Below, piece after piece: positions 1-8,151 of a stretch of DNA of 17,500 nucleotides (position 1 is the stretch's first letter; every line of letters starts with the position of its first letter). The DNA is from Acropora yongei. Lineage: Eukaryota > Cnidaria > Anthozoa > Scleractinia > Acroporidae. The notes beneath the pieces are model-generated. The model ran no database searches and had not been told where the DNA came from. It was given only the letters and a program-made list of their open reading frames with translations. The stretch is from positions 3,005,222 through 3,022,721 of the forward strand of contig BLFN01000941.1 in NCBI GenBank assembly GCA_014634225.1. The letters run 5' to 3'. Made by a program: the position numbers and the translations under genes.

Positions 1-955
1 GAGAAGGCTTTTAACTATGAAAAATGAATTTTGAAACCGACCTTACGGTTTTGGCCTTGTTTTTTCCGCAGTCCAATTCATCACTCAAGTATGAACGCCT
101 TTTTATTAAGCATTAAGTTAGAAATCTCATACGTTGCAAGTTACAGTTTTATTGAATTCACAATGTAGGATTTTTATATAACCCATGTTTATTGTTTTGA
201 AGATAATTTTTATGTTCTTAAGATAGCTATAATACCTTATCAGCAGTCACGTTTCCTATGTATATGCGTTTCATATTTGTTTTCAGCAATTATGGAGTAG
301 TTTTGCTTCAATTAAGCACAGATGAAGCCCCAAAGAGTGTTTAGGGCCCCAGGGCTCCAGGGCTCCTGGCCTAAAATGCAGGACTATGGGGCTCCAGGGT
401 TAATTTTCCGGGACTCTTGGGCTCTGGATGCAGTCGGATAATGAAAAGCCATCCTCTGTCCCCGTCCGAGCCTGGGAACCATCTTATAGATGCCTAGAAA
501 AAAAGTCTGACCATTCACTGTTGTATTCACCTGCAAATAACTTTTTTTTGCATCTTCTCTAGTCCTCTTTTGTGCGTCTGATTACTGTGCCTTATTCACA
601 TCAGTTTAGTATTTCGTACACAGTCAATCAAGTTTCAATCAAGTGTCGTGTTAATAAACTGCTTAACGTCAGGTCAGTTTTTCGTTTTCTGTAAGATATG
701 TTTGTTTTCCCAGACTGGCATTCTAGATAACACGTCTAACATCGTCTATATTTCGAGTGTGAAACGAAGAGAGTAAATTATACAACTTATCATAAACTGA
801 TAATATGTCTTGTAACTATTAAGAAAGGAAAAAGGAGTATTAAAATTAAAAAAAAAATTGACGGAGTAATGATAAGATTGAATTCTTTTTAGCATGCGGG
901 TCATGCAGTTGGCTCAGAAGTCAAAATATTGCGTCGTGTGTTGTCTAACAACCAT
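1..955. other. Non-coding stretch with GGGCTCCAG-rich patch
   Basis: I see no supported gene here. A GC-rich patch at about 343-430 repeats variants of GGGCTCCAG (around 344, 353, 361 and 388), which stands out from the AT-rich surroundings. Short A and T runs occur near 541 and 848. Open frames in this stretch are short and have no recognisable motif. Confidence 0.5.
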
Positions 956-1014
956 GGTGGCCCACAAACGACAAACGAATTTTTCGATCGCAAGTTACTA
1001 CTTGAAAATGGCGT

Positions 1015-1160
1015 AACTTGCGATAGCGACTGATAACTTGCGATCACGACCTTCATTTTGCGATCGCGACTTATAACTTGCGATCGCAAGTTGCAACTTG
1101 CGATAGCGACTTTTAACTTGCTATCACTGCTTACAACTCGTAATCGCGACTTGGAACTTG
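1015..1160 (+). repeat. 20 bp tandem array, left arm (AACTTGCGATCGCGACTTAT)
   Basis: The unit restarts at exactly 20 bp spacing: 1015, 1035, 1055, 1075, 1095, 1115, 1135 and a partial copy at 1155, about 7.3 copies. Each copy is a variant of AACTTGCGATCGCGACTTAT with a palindromic GCGATCGC core. The array forms the subterminal part of the left inverted end of the 956-1840 element. Confidence 0.9.
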
Positions 1161-1179
1161 CAAGTTAGTTTCAACACCC

Positions 1180-1235
1180 GTTACATGAATCAATCGATCG
1201 CGACTATTAAGTCGCGATCGCATGATTCATGTAAC
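1180..1235. repeat. Near-perfect 25 bp-arm hairpin inside the foldback element
   Basis: The left arm 1180-1204 and right arm 1211-1235 are inverted copies with two mismatches, separated by the 6 nt loop TATTAA. The arms include the same TCGCGA core as the tandem unit. A 20 bp direct repeat (ACTGATACTAATTCATTTAA-like) follows at about 1234-1274, then a small palindrome of ATGCATTT and AAATGCAT arms at 1264-1281. Confidence 0.85.
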
Positions 1236-1645
1236 TGATACTAATTCATTTAAACTAATACTGATGCATTTAAAAATGCATTGCGTGTGACTCTGACCCA
1301 GCAGCGTCGTATTGAAAACGGCAAATAAGCCAATCAGATTGCGAAATCACCAGCAAGTTGATCCCAAGATCCTTTCGAGGTGACGGTAACTCTAACGGAC
1401 CCTGTGTTAACAGATCCAAAAAGGACAGAATTTTGGTGCAGTAAAAACCAAGGCGAAAATACTTCTTAATTAAATAGTTTCCATCTTGACTGCCGTTCCT
1501 TATACTCGGTAGCTACTCAGGGAGCGAGTCTCTGTGAAATTGTTAAAGAGACAAGCAATGCTTTAGAAACAACACCTGCCATATTCGCAGTTAACTACTC
1601 CGACAAACATGCATGGTTTATGTAAGTGATACTGAAACTAACTTA

Positions 1646-1811
1646 GAAGTTACAAGTCGCGATTGCGAGTCGCGATTGCAAGTCGCGATTGAAGTTATAA
1701 AACGCGATCGCTAGTTATAAGTCGCGATGGCAAGTTGTAAGTTGCGATCGCCAGTTGGAAGTTGCGATCACAAGTTATAAGTCGCGTTCGCAAGATAGTT
1801 ATTCGCGATCG
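1646..1811 (-). repeat. 20 bp tandem array, right arm (inverted copy)
   Basis: The units read AAGTTATAAGTCGCGATCGC, which is a rotation of the reverse complement of the left-arm unit. Copies start at about 1712, 1732, 1752, 1772 and 1792 with a 20 bp period. The inner part (about 1652-1692) is compressed to a 14 bp period (AAGTCGCGATTGCG variants). The opposite orientation of the two arrays makes them part of the element's inverted ends rather than two independent satellites. Confidence 0.88.
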
Positions 1812-1840
1812 AGAAAGTCGTGTGTCCCTTGTGGGCCACC

Positions 1841-2503
1841 GTAAATAACGCTTCAATTATAATCTTACAAACATGCCTATCTATAACGTTCTTTATTGTT
1901 TGATGGTACAGAGGCCGCAGACACTTGTCTCTCACAGAGATATTTATAGAGATAACAGGTAGTATCATTATGGGGTGATGCCCAGCACTTGTAAGGTGCT
2001 GGACTGTGTGTTCAGGGAAAACAAACAATACGTGATTTATCTTGAAATTTAATATGAAAGAAAAAATAGTTCTGGCCGCACTATTGTTTAGGTCACGAAA
2101 ACCAATGAACACACTATTCAAATTGGATGAGGATCATATATGTGACAGGATGAAAAAAAAAATGTACCTTTTAACTAATTTGCTTAATTTAAAATAAGAT
2201 GATAGTAGAAACGAACATCTACTCAGTGCTCAGTGTCTGAGTTTGAGGAGGTCTGGGCTTAATAAGGACTTACGTGAGGGCGCATGTTTTCCTTTCACCT
2301 AAGGCTGCTTTCAACTTATTTGAATGGTGTATCCTAGTAAACCGTTTTGTGCCAGTAAACCCTTCGTTCTAACTAACAGCTAACGCTCGAAACGTGAGCT
2401 TCGTTACCTCTTCACGGTGGAAATCTGACCTTATCAACTTGTTTGATACCACAGGCGAATAATCTGCATATTCCCGATAAATAGCGCAGCAAACCCACTA
2501 CAA
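1841..2503. other. Non-coding stretch, no gene seen
   Basis: A minus-strand frame of 117 codons (2121-1768) runs from this stretch into the right inverted end of the foldback element and has no recognisable motif, so I do not call it a gene. A small hairpin (arms CCAGCAC and GTGCTGG, 1982-2002) is the only clear structure. Confidence 0.4.
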
Positions 2504-2716
2504 CAAGCCGACCTTTGGGCCAAATGCTTTAGACGCTTCGAGAGATACAGAATCGCCTCTGACAAAATGTCAGAAAATGAACAATTGAATACTCTCTTCT
2601 ACTCTATGGTGGAATGTGCTGACGACATCCTGAAAACCCTTAATATCAACGAAGAAACTGCCACGTACAGTAAGTCAAAACAGCTTGCCATAAATATATT
2701 ACCAAGTCCGTCGTGA
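2504..2716 (+). pseudogene. Ty3-type retrotransposon gag-like relic
   Basis: The open frame reads ADLWAKCFRRFERYRIASD followed by a segment with LNTLFYSM and ECADDIL. This pattern (W-x-x-x-RRFERFRIAS, then VNTLIYSMG and ADDIL) is the start of the gag-like polyprotein of Ty3/gypsy-type retrotransposons that I recall from coral gene sets. Gag forms the particle that packages the element's RNA. Only about 70 codons remain. The frame ends at 2714-2716, where the family normally continues into a Y-x-x-V-x-x-KF segment, and no protease, reverse transcriptase or integrase follows. No flanking long terminal repeats were recognised. It is a short, dead remnant; assignment is from memory of the family. 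Confidence 0.55.
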
Positions 2717-2781
2717 TGTCCTCGTCGCCACCAAAACACATCAATTTAAGTTGTTCCTGGTATAGTAACCGTCAGTCATGA

Positions 2782-2976
2782 CGGCAAAATTTTCATTTTT
2801 TTTTTTGCCAAGAAGGCAAGCCAAGGGTAGACAAGGTTGAAGGGGGTGAACCTGTAGCTCCGTCAAGAGAAGAAGACAAGTCTGAAGCGTCTACGCTTTC
2901 TCTTAAGCAAGCGTTCAAAGCAGAAAAAATTTCAATGGAAGTTGCACTTTGGTTGTCAGACCACCAAAGTGTTTGA
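2782..2976 (+). other. Exon-like open frame after a polypyrimidine tract
   Basis: A T12 tract followed by GCCAAG at about 2795-2812 resembles a 3' splice site. The downstream frame is open to TGA at 2974-2976, about 54 codons from 2812. Its translation is charged and compositionally protein-like (VDKVEGGEPVAPSREEDKSE, later ISMEVALWLSDHQ). I do not recognise a family and see no start codon or upstream exon. It could be a relic of a transposon or host exon, or chance. Confidence 0.25.
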
Positions 2977-3077
2977 ACAATGAACACTAAACAGACGCAA
3001 TAAAGCATTTGATGTTGATTTAATATAGAACATTCAAGACGTTCTTTTTGTTGAGGCAGGAGAGAGAAGAAACTGTA

Positions 3078-3143
3078 CTTTCTTTTAATCTTTCAACATT
3101 TTCTTTTCATCTTTCAACATGCTTTCTTTTAATCTTCCAAAAT
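3078..3143. repeat. 22 bp pyrimidine-rich tandem repeat, 3 copies
   Basis: Three consecutive degenerate copies of CTTTCTTTTAATCTTTCAACAT lie at 3078-3099, 3100-3120 and 3121-3143. They sit immediately upstream of the LINE remnant. Confidence 0.75.
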
Positions 3144-3171
3144 CTTCTCTGTTAGAAACCTCCTCTAACTG

Positions 3172-3909
3172 GAGCAGTGGGCTGCTAAATGGCAGATGAG
3201 AATGCTTTGTACTCTCTGTGACCCTGCGTACTAACTCATCGCATTTTAGCTACCGGTTGTGCGATACTGGCCTCGACAAGGTTAAGCATTACAAATATTT
3301 AGGCGTCGACATCACGAGTTCTTTCAGTTGGTCTCTGCAATACGATGAAGTTAAGACAAAGCCAAATAACATTTGGTGTGCTCTCCAGCAGAACCTTTCA
3401 TCTTGCGACAGGGCTATCAAGTCGCGACCCTATGCTAGTCCAGTCCGTCCAACTGCGGAGTACGCAAGTCTTGCTTGGTCACCACACACGGCCAAAGATA
3501 TTTTTTTGCCATTAAGTCTATCCAACGGAGAGCTACCCGCTTTGTCTTTAATGACTACTCCCGCAACAGTAGCGTTTCTGCTATGCTTACAGACCTGAAC
3601 TGGCAGTCGCTTGAGGAACGCCGTATCATCAATGATTTGCCGATGCTTTATAAAATCATCTTCAATGTTGTGAACATATCTTTCCCAGCCGAAATAAACC
3701 TAGGTTTTCAGAGGACTAGGAGGTCGCATGATCATAAATTTATGCCCTTGTCATCTTCAGTAAATGCATATAAATATTCGTTCTTCCCCAAAACAATCCC
3801 GTCCTGGAACAGTCTGCCTTTTTCAGTGATACATGCGCCATCTGTTGACCATTTCAAAGCTAGAATTGTACTTAATTTATTTTACTTTGTTATTTTTCTG
3901 TTCTTATAA
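3172..3909 (+). pseudogene. LINE reverse transcriptase C-terminal remnant
   Basis: The sequence encodes the end of a non-LTR retrotransposon reverse transcriptase and the tail after it. In order: EQWAAKWQMR (3172 on), then YKYLGVDITSS at about 3290, EYASLAWSPH at about 3460, IQRRATRFVFNDYS at about 3515, and FFPKTIPSWNSLP near 3780, ending in TAA at 3907-3909. These are hallmarks of CR1/L2/jockey-like elements. The catalytic palm and the endonuclease are absent, so this is the usual 5'-truncated copy. It is further broken by a deletion near 3200 and a frame change in the T-run at about 3501-3507, where the translation jumps from AKDI to FFAIKSIQRR. It cannot encode an active enzyme. Confidence 0.85.
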
Positions 3910-4049
3910 GCTGGTTGTGTAGTTTTCTAATCTAATTAACAGCTTATTTAGTTCAATGTATATCGCAGTTGTTTAGCTGGCTGTTGACCAACCATTGCCA
4001 GATTAGAGTACTAATGGCAATTATGACAATTAAAAGTTAAAAGTTAAAG
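3910..4049 (+). repeat. LINE 3' untranslated tail with TTAAAAG repeats
   Basis: After the reverse transcriptase stop codon there is about 120 bp of non-coding sequence, ending in a simple repeat (TTAAAAG TTAAAAG TTAAAG at about 4028-4049). LINEs of this type commonly end in a short tandem repeat instead of poly(A). The Harbinger transposase remnant starts within 50 bp, so this marks the likely junction between the two elements. Confidence 0.6.
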
Positions 4050-4088
4050 CGCTGTAATGTAATAATTTTATTATGTCTTTATATATAG

Positions 4089-5498
4089 CAGCACGGATGA
4101 GAGAAACCGTTGACAGTTTTAGAGACCAATCTAGGGGAAGATTTCCTGGTGTTGTGGGCACTGTTGTTGGCACTCTCATACTCTCATAAAAATAAGGGCA
4201 CCAATACAGGAACCAGAGACATATGTGTGCAGAAAAAAGTTCCATGCTCAAGTAATTTAATTGGGGTTATGACAAAACACTGCCTCCTTATAAAAAATTC
4301 CAGGAAAATAAACAAAAACAGAACATAACTTAGAACATAAATTCCATTCAAAGTGATTGCTATGCATAAGTCGTGGGGTTCATGGACATATTGGAGTGAC
4401 AGCTAGCCAACGTTTCAGAACTTTAAGGTAAAGGCAACTCAATAAAAATGTGCAATTAGTCAATATTAGGCTGTAACTAAGTGTAACTGTCCTAGTTAGG
4501 ACAACTTTTTTCTGCAAAAAAAATGACCTAAAATTATATGGCAAAGTATTTTTCATGTTGATTTTACTTCAAGGATGTTTGTGATGACAATATGGTGCTT
4601 CTTGATACATTCACTGGCTGGCCAGGATCAGTGCATGATTCAAGAGTTCTACGAAACTCACAACAAGTCAACAAAAATTTGGAGAAGGCACACACCTTCT
4701 TGTTGATGGAGGCTATCCTTTTTTAACGTGAGTAACCACTATTTGAGAAAAGCCTGTGGCAGACTACAATTTGATATTCTACTAAGCAAACTTGCCGTGT
4801 AGTTGGCTTCACAAATGCAAGGGAGTTTTTTTTATGGAAAGATGGCCTTGAGAGCACTTGGGTAGAATATTGCCTAAATCACAGGCTAAAACTAGAAAAA
4901 AGCCACCATTAATAAATTTCATTGTTGAAGATAGTGGACACTGAATGGGTTATATCAAAACAATTGGATGGCTCTCTCTTAGTTTAACCCCTCACTAACT
5001 ATCAGTCAATAGAAAACACAAGCTTGCTCTCTGTAGGGGTGTCCAAGTAATACAAAGTTCAATGTGTAGAGTTTTGCTTTCATGAAAATTATAGATTTTA
5101 ATGCTACAGACAGGCATGGACGTACATCTATCTTAAATCCGCTGTATTATTTCCAGATCACCCCATTCAGAGACAATGGACACCTAACTAGAAATCAAAG
5201 AAGATTCAACAAAGTCCGCTCATCTCTTCGGCAAGTCGAGGAACGTGGAATTGGTTTACTTAAAGGACGCTGGAGAAAACTCTTGTACCTTGATCGCCTA
5301 GATGAAAGATTTTCCGCTTAAGTCATCATGGCCGCTTGTGTGTTGTATAACGCGTGTCTTCTGCATGGTGTCTTTGATGAAAGCTATTTTTTACAAGATG
5401 ACGATAATGATGATGATGATGATGATGATGATAATGACGACGACAGTTCTGATGACAGAAAAGGGGATAGAGCTGCCCAACTCAAGAGAAACCAGTGA
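4089..5498 (+). pseudogene. PIF/Harbinger DDE transposase (HARBI1-like), decayed
   Basis: Three exon-like blocks encode a Harbinger-type DDE transposase, the nuclease that excises and inserts the element. Block 1 (4089-4251) has RFPGVVGTVVGTLI, then IRAPIQEPETYVCRKKFHAQ. Block 2 (4574-4727) has GWPGSVHDSRVLRNS, then LLVDGGYPFL. Block 3 (5157-5498) has ITPFRDNGHL, RRFNKVRSSL, EERGIGLLKGRWRKL, VIMAACVLYNACL and an Asp-rich tail. Intron-like gaps have a donor at 4252, acceptor at 4572-4573, donor at 4728 and acceptor at 5155-5156; the reading phase across the second gap does not match simply. It is inactive. The first catalytic Asp of the DG motif is Val (4166-4168), an 8 bp tandem duplication (4172-4187) breaks the frame, the frame changes again near the A-run at 4671-4680, and TAA at 5319-5321 interrupts block 3. 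The second Asp (4705-4707) and the Glu region survive. The N-terminal part is missing. Confidence 0.88.
5400..5435 (+). repeat. GAT/AAT trinucleotide microsatellite in transposase tail
   Basis: A run of GAT codons, interrupted by AAT, encodes the poly-Asp part of the acidic C-terminal tail in frame with the upstream transposase block. Expansion of this repeat would lengthen the tail without shifting the frame. Confidence 0.85.
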
Positions 5499-6264
5499 AT
5501 GAACATTGTTTGCCTTTAATATTAACAACAACATGTGAATAAGGTATTGCAGTTTTTCAGCTTTGGCACCTGTGTGTTAATGAAATTGTAAACTCACGTG
5601 GTAAAGTAAAATGGTTCTGTGAAACACAATGTGAAAACTGTTCTACATTACAGGCATTTCAGTCGTTTTTAATTACTTTAAAAAAACAGAGAGATAACAG
5701 AGTCAAAGTAATTTGGCGTAAAATCAATTAATCAAGTAATTCAAGAAAGTCTTAACATGAAAGGTGACATTGATATTGAATGATCAGTCACACACAATAA
5801 GCAAAGAAATGCGCATATTATATGTTTACATATGTGTATACATTGCATTAAAGTACCTTCAATGGAAAAATATCATGTTATTTATTTGTATAAGAAGCTT
5901 AGTGTTGTTAACCTGAACGCAACTTAGCTTGACAGTGTAACCATACACAGCTATTTGAATTGGGGACAAGACTGCAAAGTGTTTGTTATATGAGCACAGT
6001 CTTTTTTTTTTCAAGACAGACAATACCTAAAACAACAACACATGAAGCAACTGAGGCACTTTATTCGATCATGACATAGACAACCATAAAATGTAAATGA
6101 AGCCAATTTCACCTTTCAGTCATGTCACTTATTGTGGGCCTTATTGAATGTACCCTAAAATTCATCTGCAGCTGAAGATGTTTTTCTCCCAGTACTACTA
6201 TAATGATTTAATAATAATTATTTGTTCCTCGTAATTTCAAGACACTGGGAGAAAAATATATTTT
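5499..6264. other. Spacer between the convergent Harbinger genes
   Basis: No gene is seen. This AT-rich stretch would hold the 3' ends of both convergent genes. TTTATT at 6060-6065 reads AATAAA on the minus strand and could serve as the poly(A) signal of the Myb-like gene, about 200 nt past its stop codon. Confidence 0.45.
6181..6256. repeat. Perfect 13 bp inverted repeat, 50 bp loop
   Basis: TTTTTCTCCCAGT at 6181-6193 and its exact reverse complement at 6244-6256 flank 50 bp of AT-rich sequence. The right arm ends 9 bp before the stop codon of the minus-strand Myb-like gene, so the hairpin lies in that gene's 3' untranslated region. Confidence 0.85.
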
Positions 6265-7168
6265 CTAATTTTGCATTTCCCGCATTAAATTTAAGTTTTC
6301 TTCCTCCATTTTCTCCCTCTTTTCAGCATAGCTGGTCATAAATTCTAGCGTCTCTGCTGCAGAGGAGTGAGACTTTCGCTTCCGCACTGGTCGTTTTTTA
6401 GGTTTTCTATCTGTACTTGCCAATTCAACTGATTCATCAGCGACACTGGAATCATCAGCACTTACATGACCACTTTCTAATAAAATGACCGGGTTAATAT
6501 TTGGGTTTGACCCAATACACTCCTGAAGCTGATCAAAGTATTTCATAGTTTTCTTATCGTTTCGGGTCTTCTTATTATGGTCCTCCACCTTTTCGAAGTT
6601 ACTTTCAAGTTTGTTCCACTTGCGAAGGCGCTGATCCCCAGTTACCAAGTGTTCAGCTTTTTTATTAAGGTTGAAGGCAATCTTTGAAGACACTTCTCTT
6701 TTTGAGTGTTTTCCTTTCCTTAAGAGGGGCTTCAACCCTGAATAACAGCTAATAAGTAATTTCACATGCTTCTCATCCCACCTTTCAAGGTAGCAACATT
6801 TTTCACTAGAAATACTACTTGGAGTAGAGGGCCTGCTGAATGAAGTTGGTAAACTATTTTCAGTGTGCGTACTTGAGGGCACATCCAATGTACTCAACAA
6901 GGTGGTTTCAGTGTTGGGACTAGTTAAGGGCTCGTTCAATGAACTCAGCAAAGTGGTTTCAGTGTGGGTACTGGAAGGACTACTGGAAGTACTGCATGAA
7001 CAATGTACTTTCAGTGTTAGTTTCAGTGTGGGTACTGGAAGGACTACTGGAAGTACTGCATGGACAATGTACTTTCAGTGTTGGCACTTCCTGTTGCAAA
7101 CGTACATAACAAATGAATGGCAAGAAACTTTTCGAGTCTTGATATATTGTTACGCCTGACAACGCCAT
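6265..7168 (-). pseudogene. Harbinger second protein: Myb/SANT-like DNA-binding
   Basis: Autonomous Harbinger elements carry a second gene for a Myb/SANT (trihelix-like) protein that helps bring the transposase to the element ends. The intact part (6951-6265, 228 aa) has a Ser/Thr-rich N-terminus. The DNA-binding domain follows at residues about 58-145, with ERWDEKHVKLLISCY, the second tryptophan in LRKWNKLE and KVEDHNKKTRNDKK. It ends with a basic nuclear-import-like segment (KPKKRPVRKRK, 183-193) and a C-terminal helix (about 205-228). It converges on the transposase, as expected for a single element. Upstream, a frame starting at 7168 (MALSGVTIYQ) encodes the start of the Ser/Thr-rich region. 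The two parts are in different frames because of a 64 bp tandem duplication, and they would join if only one copy were present. A CAG acceptor-like site before GAAGTGCCAAC near 7090 makes an upstream intron possible. Confidence 0.82.
6957..7084 (-). repeat. 64 bp tandem duplication inside the Myb-like gene
   Basis: Copy 1 (6957-7020) and copy 2 (7021-7084) are almost identical, with two differences near the ends of the unit. Sixty-four is not a multiple of three, so the duplication shifts the frame exactly at the break between the 7168 and 6951 frames. Older degenerate repeats of about 50 bp continue leftwards (6858-6956), giving the repeated Ser/Thr-rich protein motif (STHTE, SPNTET). Confidence 0.92.
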
Positions 7169-7781
7169 GTGGCTAAAATGTCTTTCTTGGGTGTTTCACA
7201 TTCTTGTTATTCATGGGCTTATTACAAAATCCGTTTTTGCCGTTTGAAGTGATAATAAAGTAACATGAGTGCCCCTTAATACACTGTACAGTCCGAAGCT
7301 TGTTTCAGTGGCCCATGGAGTAGTTCTAAAGAGCGGGAGCCATCAGCTGTGGCTGGCCACTTTTATCCCATGACAGTACTTTTCTACGCTAAATAATAAT
7401 GCAAGAAGACCATGTAATCTCTGAGGAGAAGTCGTGCTCCGAGCACCAGGCAAGCTTTATTAATAACTAAATTTACCAACTATACCTGTGGGGACAACAC
7501 CCCACACCAAATTTGAAGGCAAGCAATAAAACTAATAAAACGATAAATCGAAGGGAACAGATTGACACGACGTACAAAGCTACTGATTAGCGTATAAAAA
7601 CTCGTAGTCTGCGCCTCAACCTAAACAGGAGGCGTACAATGTGGCACCTCAACCAAAACGGGAAAACAAGCATTTTGCAAACCAGGTCAGTAACTGACCT
7701 TGAAAAGGAAAGTCTTAAAAAAGTTACAATATTTAAAGCTTGCTTTAAATGAACAGTACATTAAGACCATATATAAGGAAG
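7169..7781. other. Non-coding stretch, probable outer end of Harbinger element
   Basis: No gene is seen. If the Harbinger element is complete on this side, its terminal inverted repeat and TWA-type target duplication should lie here or slightly further right. I could not match an end here to one near 4050, consistent with loss of the left end at the LINE junction. Confidence 0.35.
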
Positions 7782-8151
7782 ATGAATCTTTCCATGTTCA
7801 CACCTGTGAAGCTGCAATGTGTATTTGGAGAGGAACAAATTGAGCAAATTCTCAAACATTGTGAACACATTTTTTGTGTTGTTGACATTCTGAAATATGT
7901 TGACATTTAGCATGTTAATGTGGCGGAGGAGGTCCTGTTTGTGCTCAGCCAAGTCTTTAGAGATGTAAATGTTTGTATCTCAGAAGATGAGCTACAAAAT
8001 GAAGACACTTGATTTTGCTCACTGGAATGATGAAGTTTTTGATTTTGAAATTGAGGACTCTGTGCTAGCAGACATTCCACAAGAATTTTTTAGTACTGTT
8101 GAGGATACTTTGTCACTACATGGACAAGAGGGTGACTCTGAAGTTGATTGA
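7782..8151 (+). pseudogene. Decayed coding relic, family uncertain
   Basis: From ATG at 7782 the frame reads a protein-like sequence (VFGEEQIEQILKHCEHIF, VVDILKYVDI) to a TAG at 7908-7910. It then continues in the same frame (NVAEEVLFVLSQVFRDVNV) to TGA at 8010-8012. A one-base shift opens the next frame (HWNDEVFDFEIEDSV, ending SEVD and TGA at 8149-8151). The smooth change of frame, helix-like composition and acidic C-terminus suggest the 3' end of a former protein of about 120 residues. It faintly recalls the C-terminal tail of helicase-like proteins that are amplified in coral genomes, but I cannot support that. The only open minus-strand frame across it lacks features. Confidence 0.45.

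Larger units (their letters stand above)
956..1840. mobile_element. Foldback / MITE-like element with long inverted ends
   Basis: The left end at 956 reads GGTGGCCCACAA, and the right end at 1829-1840 is its exact reverse complement. The match continues inward imperfectly for roughly 235 bp per side: left 956-1195 pairs with right about 1608-1840. It includes an outer CGATCG-containing block, a tandem array on each arm, and an inner block sharing AAGTTAGTTTCA and TTACAT. The centre (about 1196-1607) is non-coding and shows no transposase, so the element would be non-autonomous. I could not identify a clear target-site duplication: the flanks 943-952 and 1841-1850 are only partly alike. Superfamily is undetermined; long inverted ends with subterminal repeats suggest Mutator-like or foldback elements, by inference only. 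Confidence 0.8.

Noticed and set aside
1015..1811. CRISPR-like array
   Set aside because: The 20 bp units are contiguous tandem copies with no unique spacers, and the two arrays are inverted ends of one element.
1768..2121. 117-codon minus-strand open frame
   Set aside because: It overlaps the right inverted end of the foldback element, has no motif and no consistent composition.
3501..3507. Programmed frameshift in the LINE reverse transcriptase at a T-run
   Set aside because: The same copy also has a deletion near 3200 and lacks the catalytic domain, so decay or a homopolymer error is the simpler explanation.
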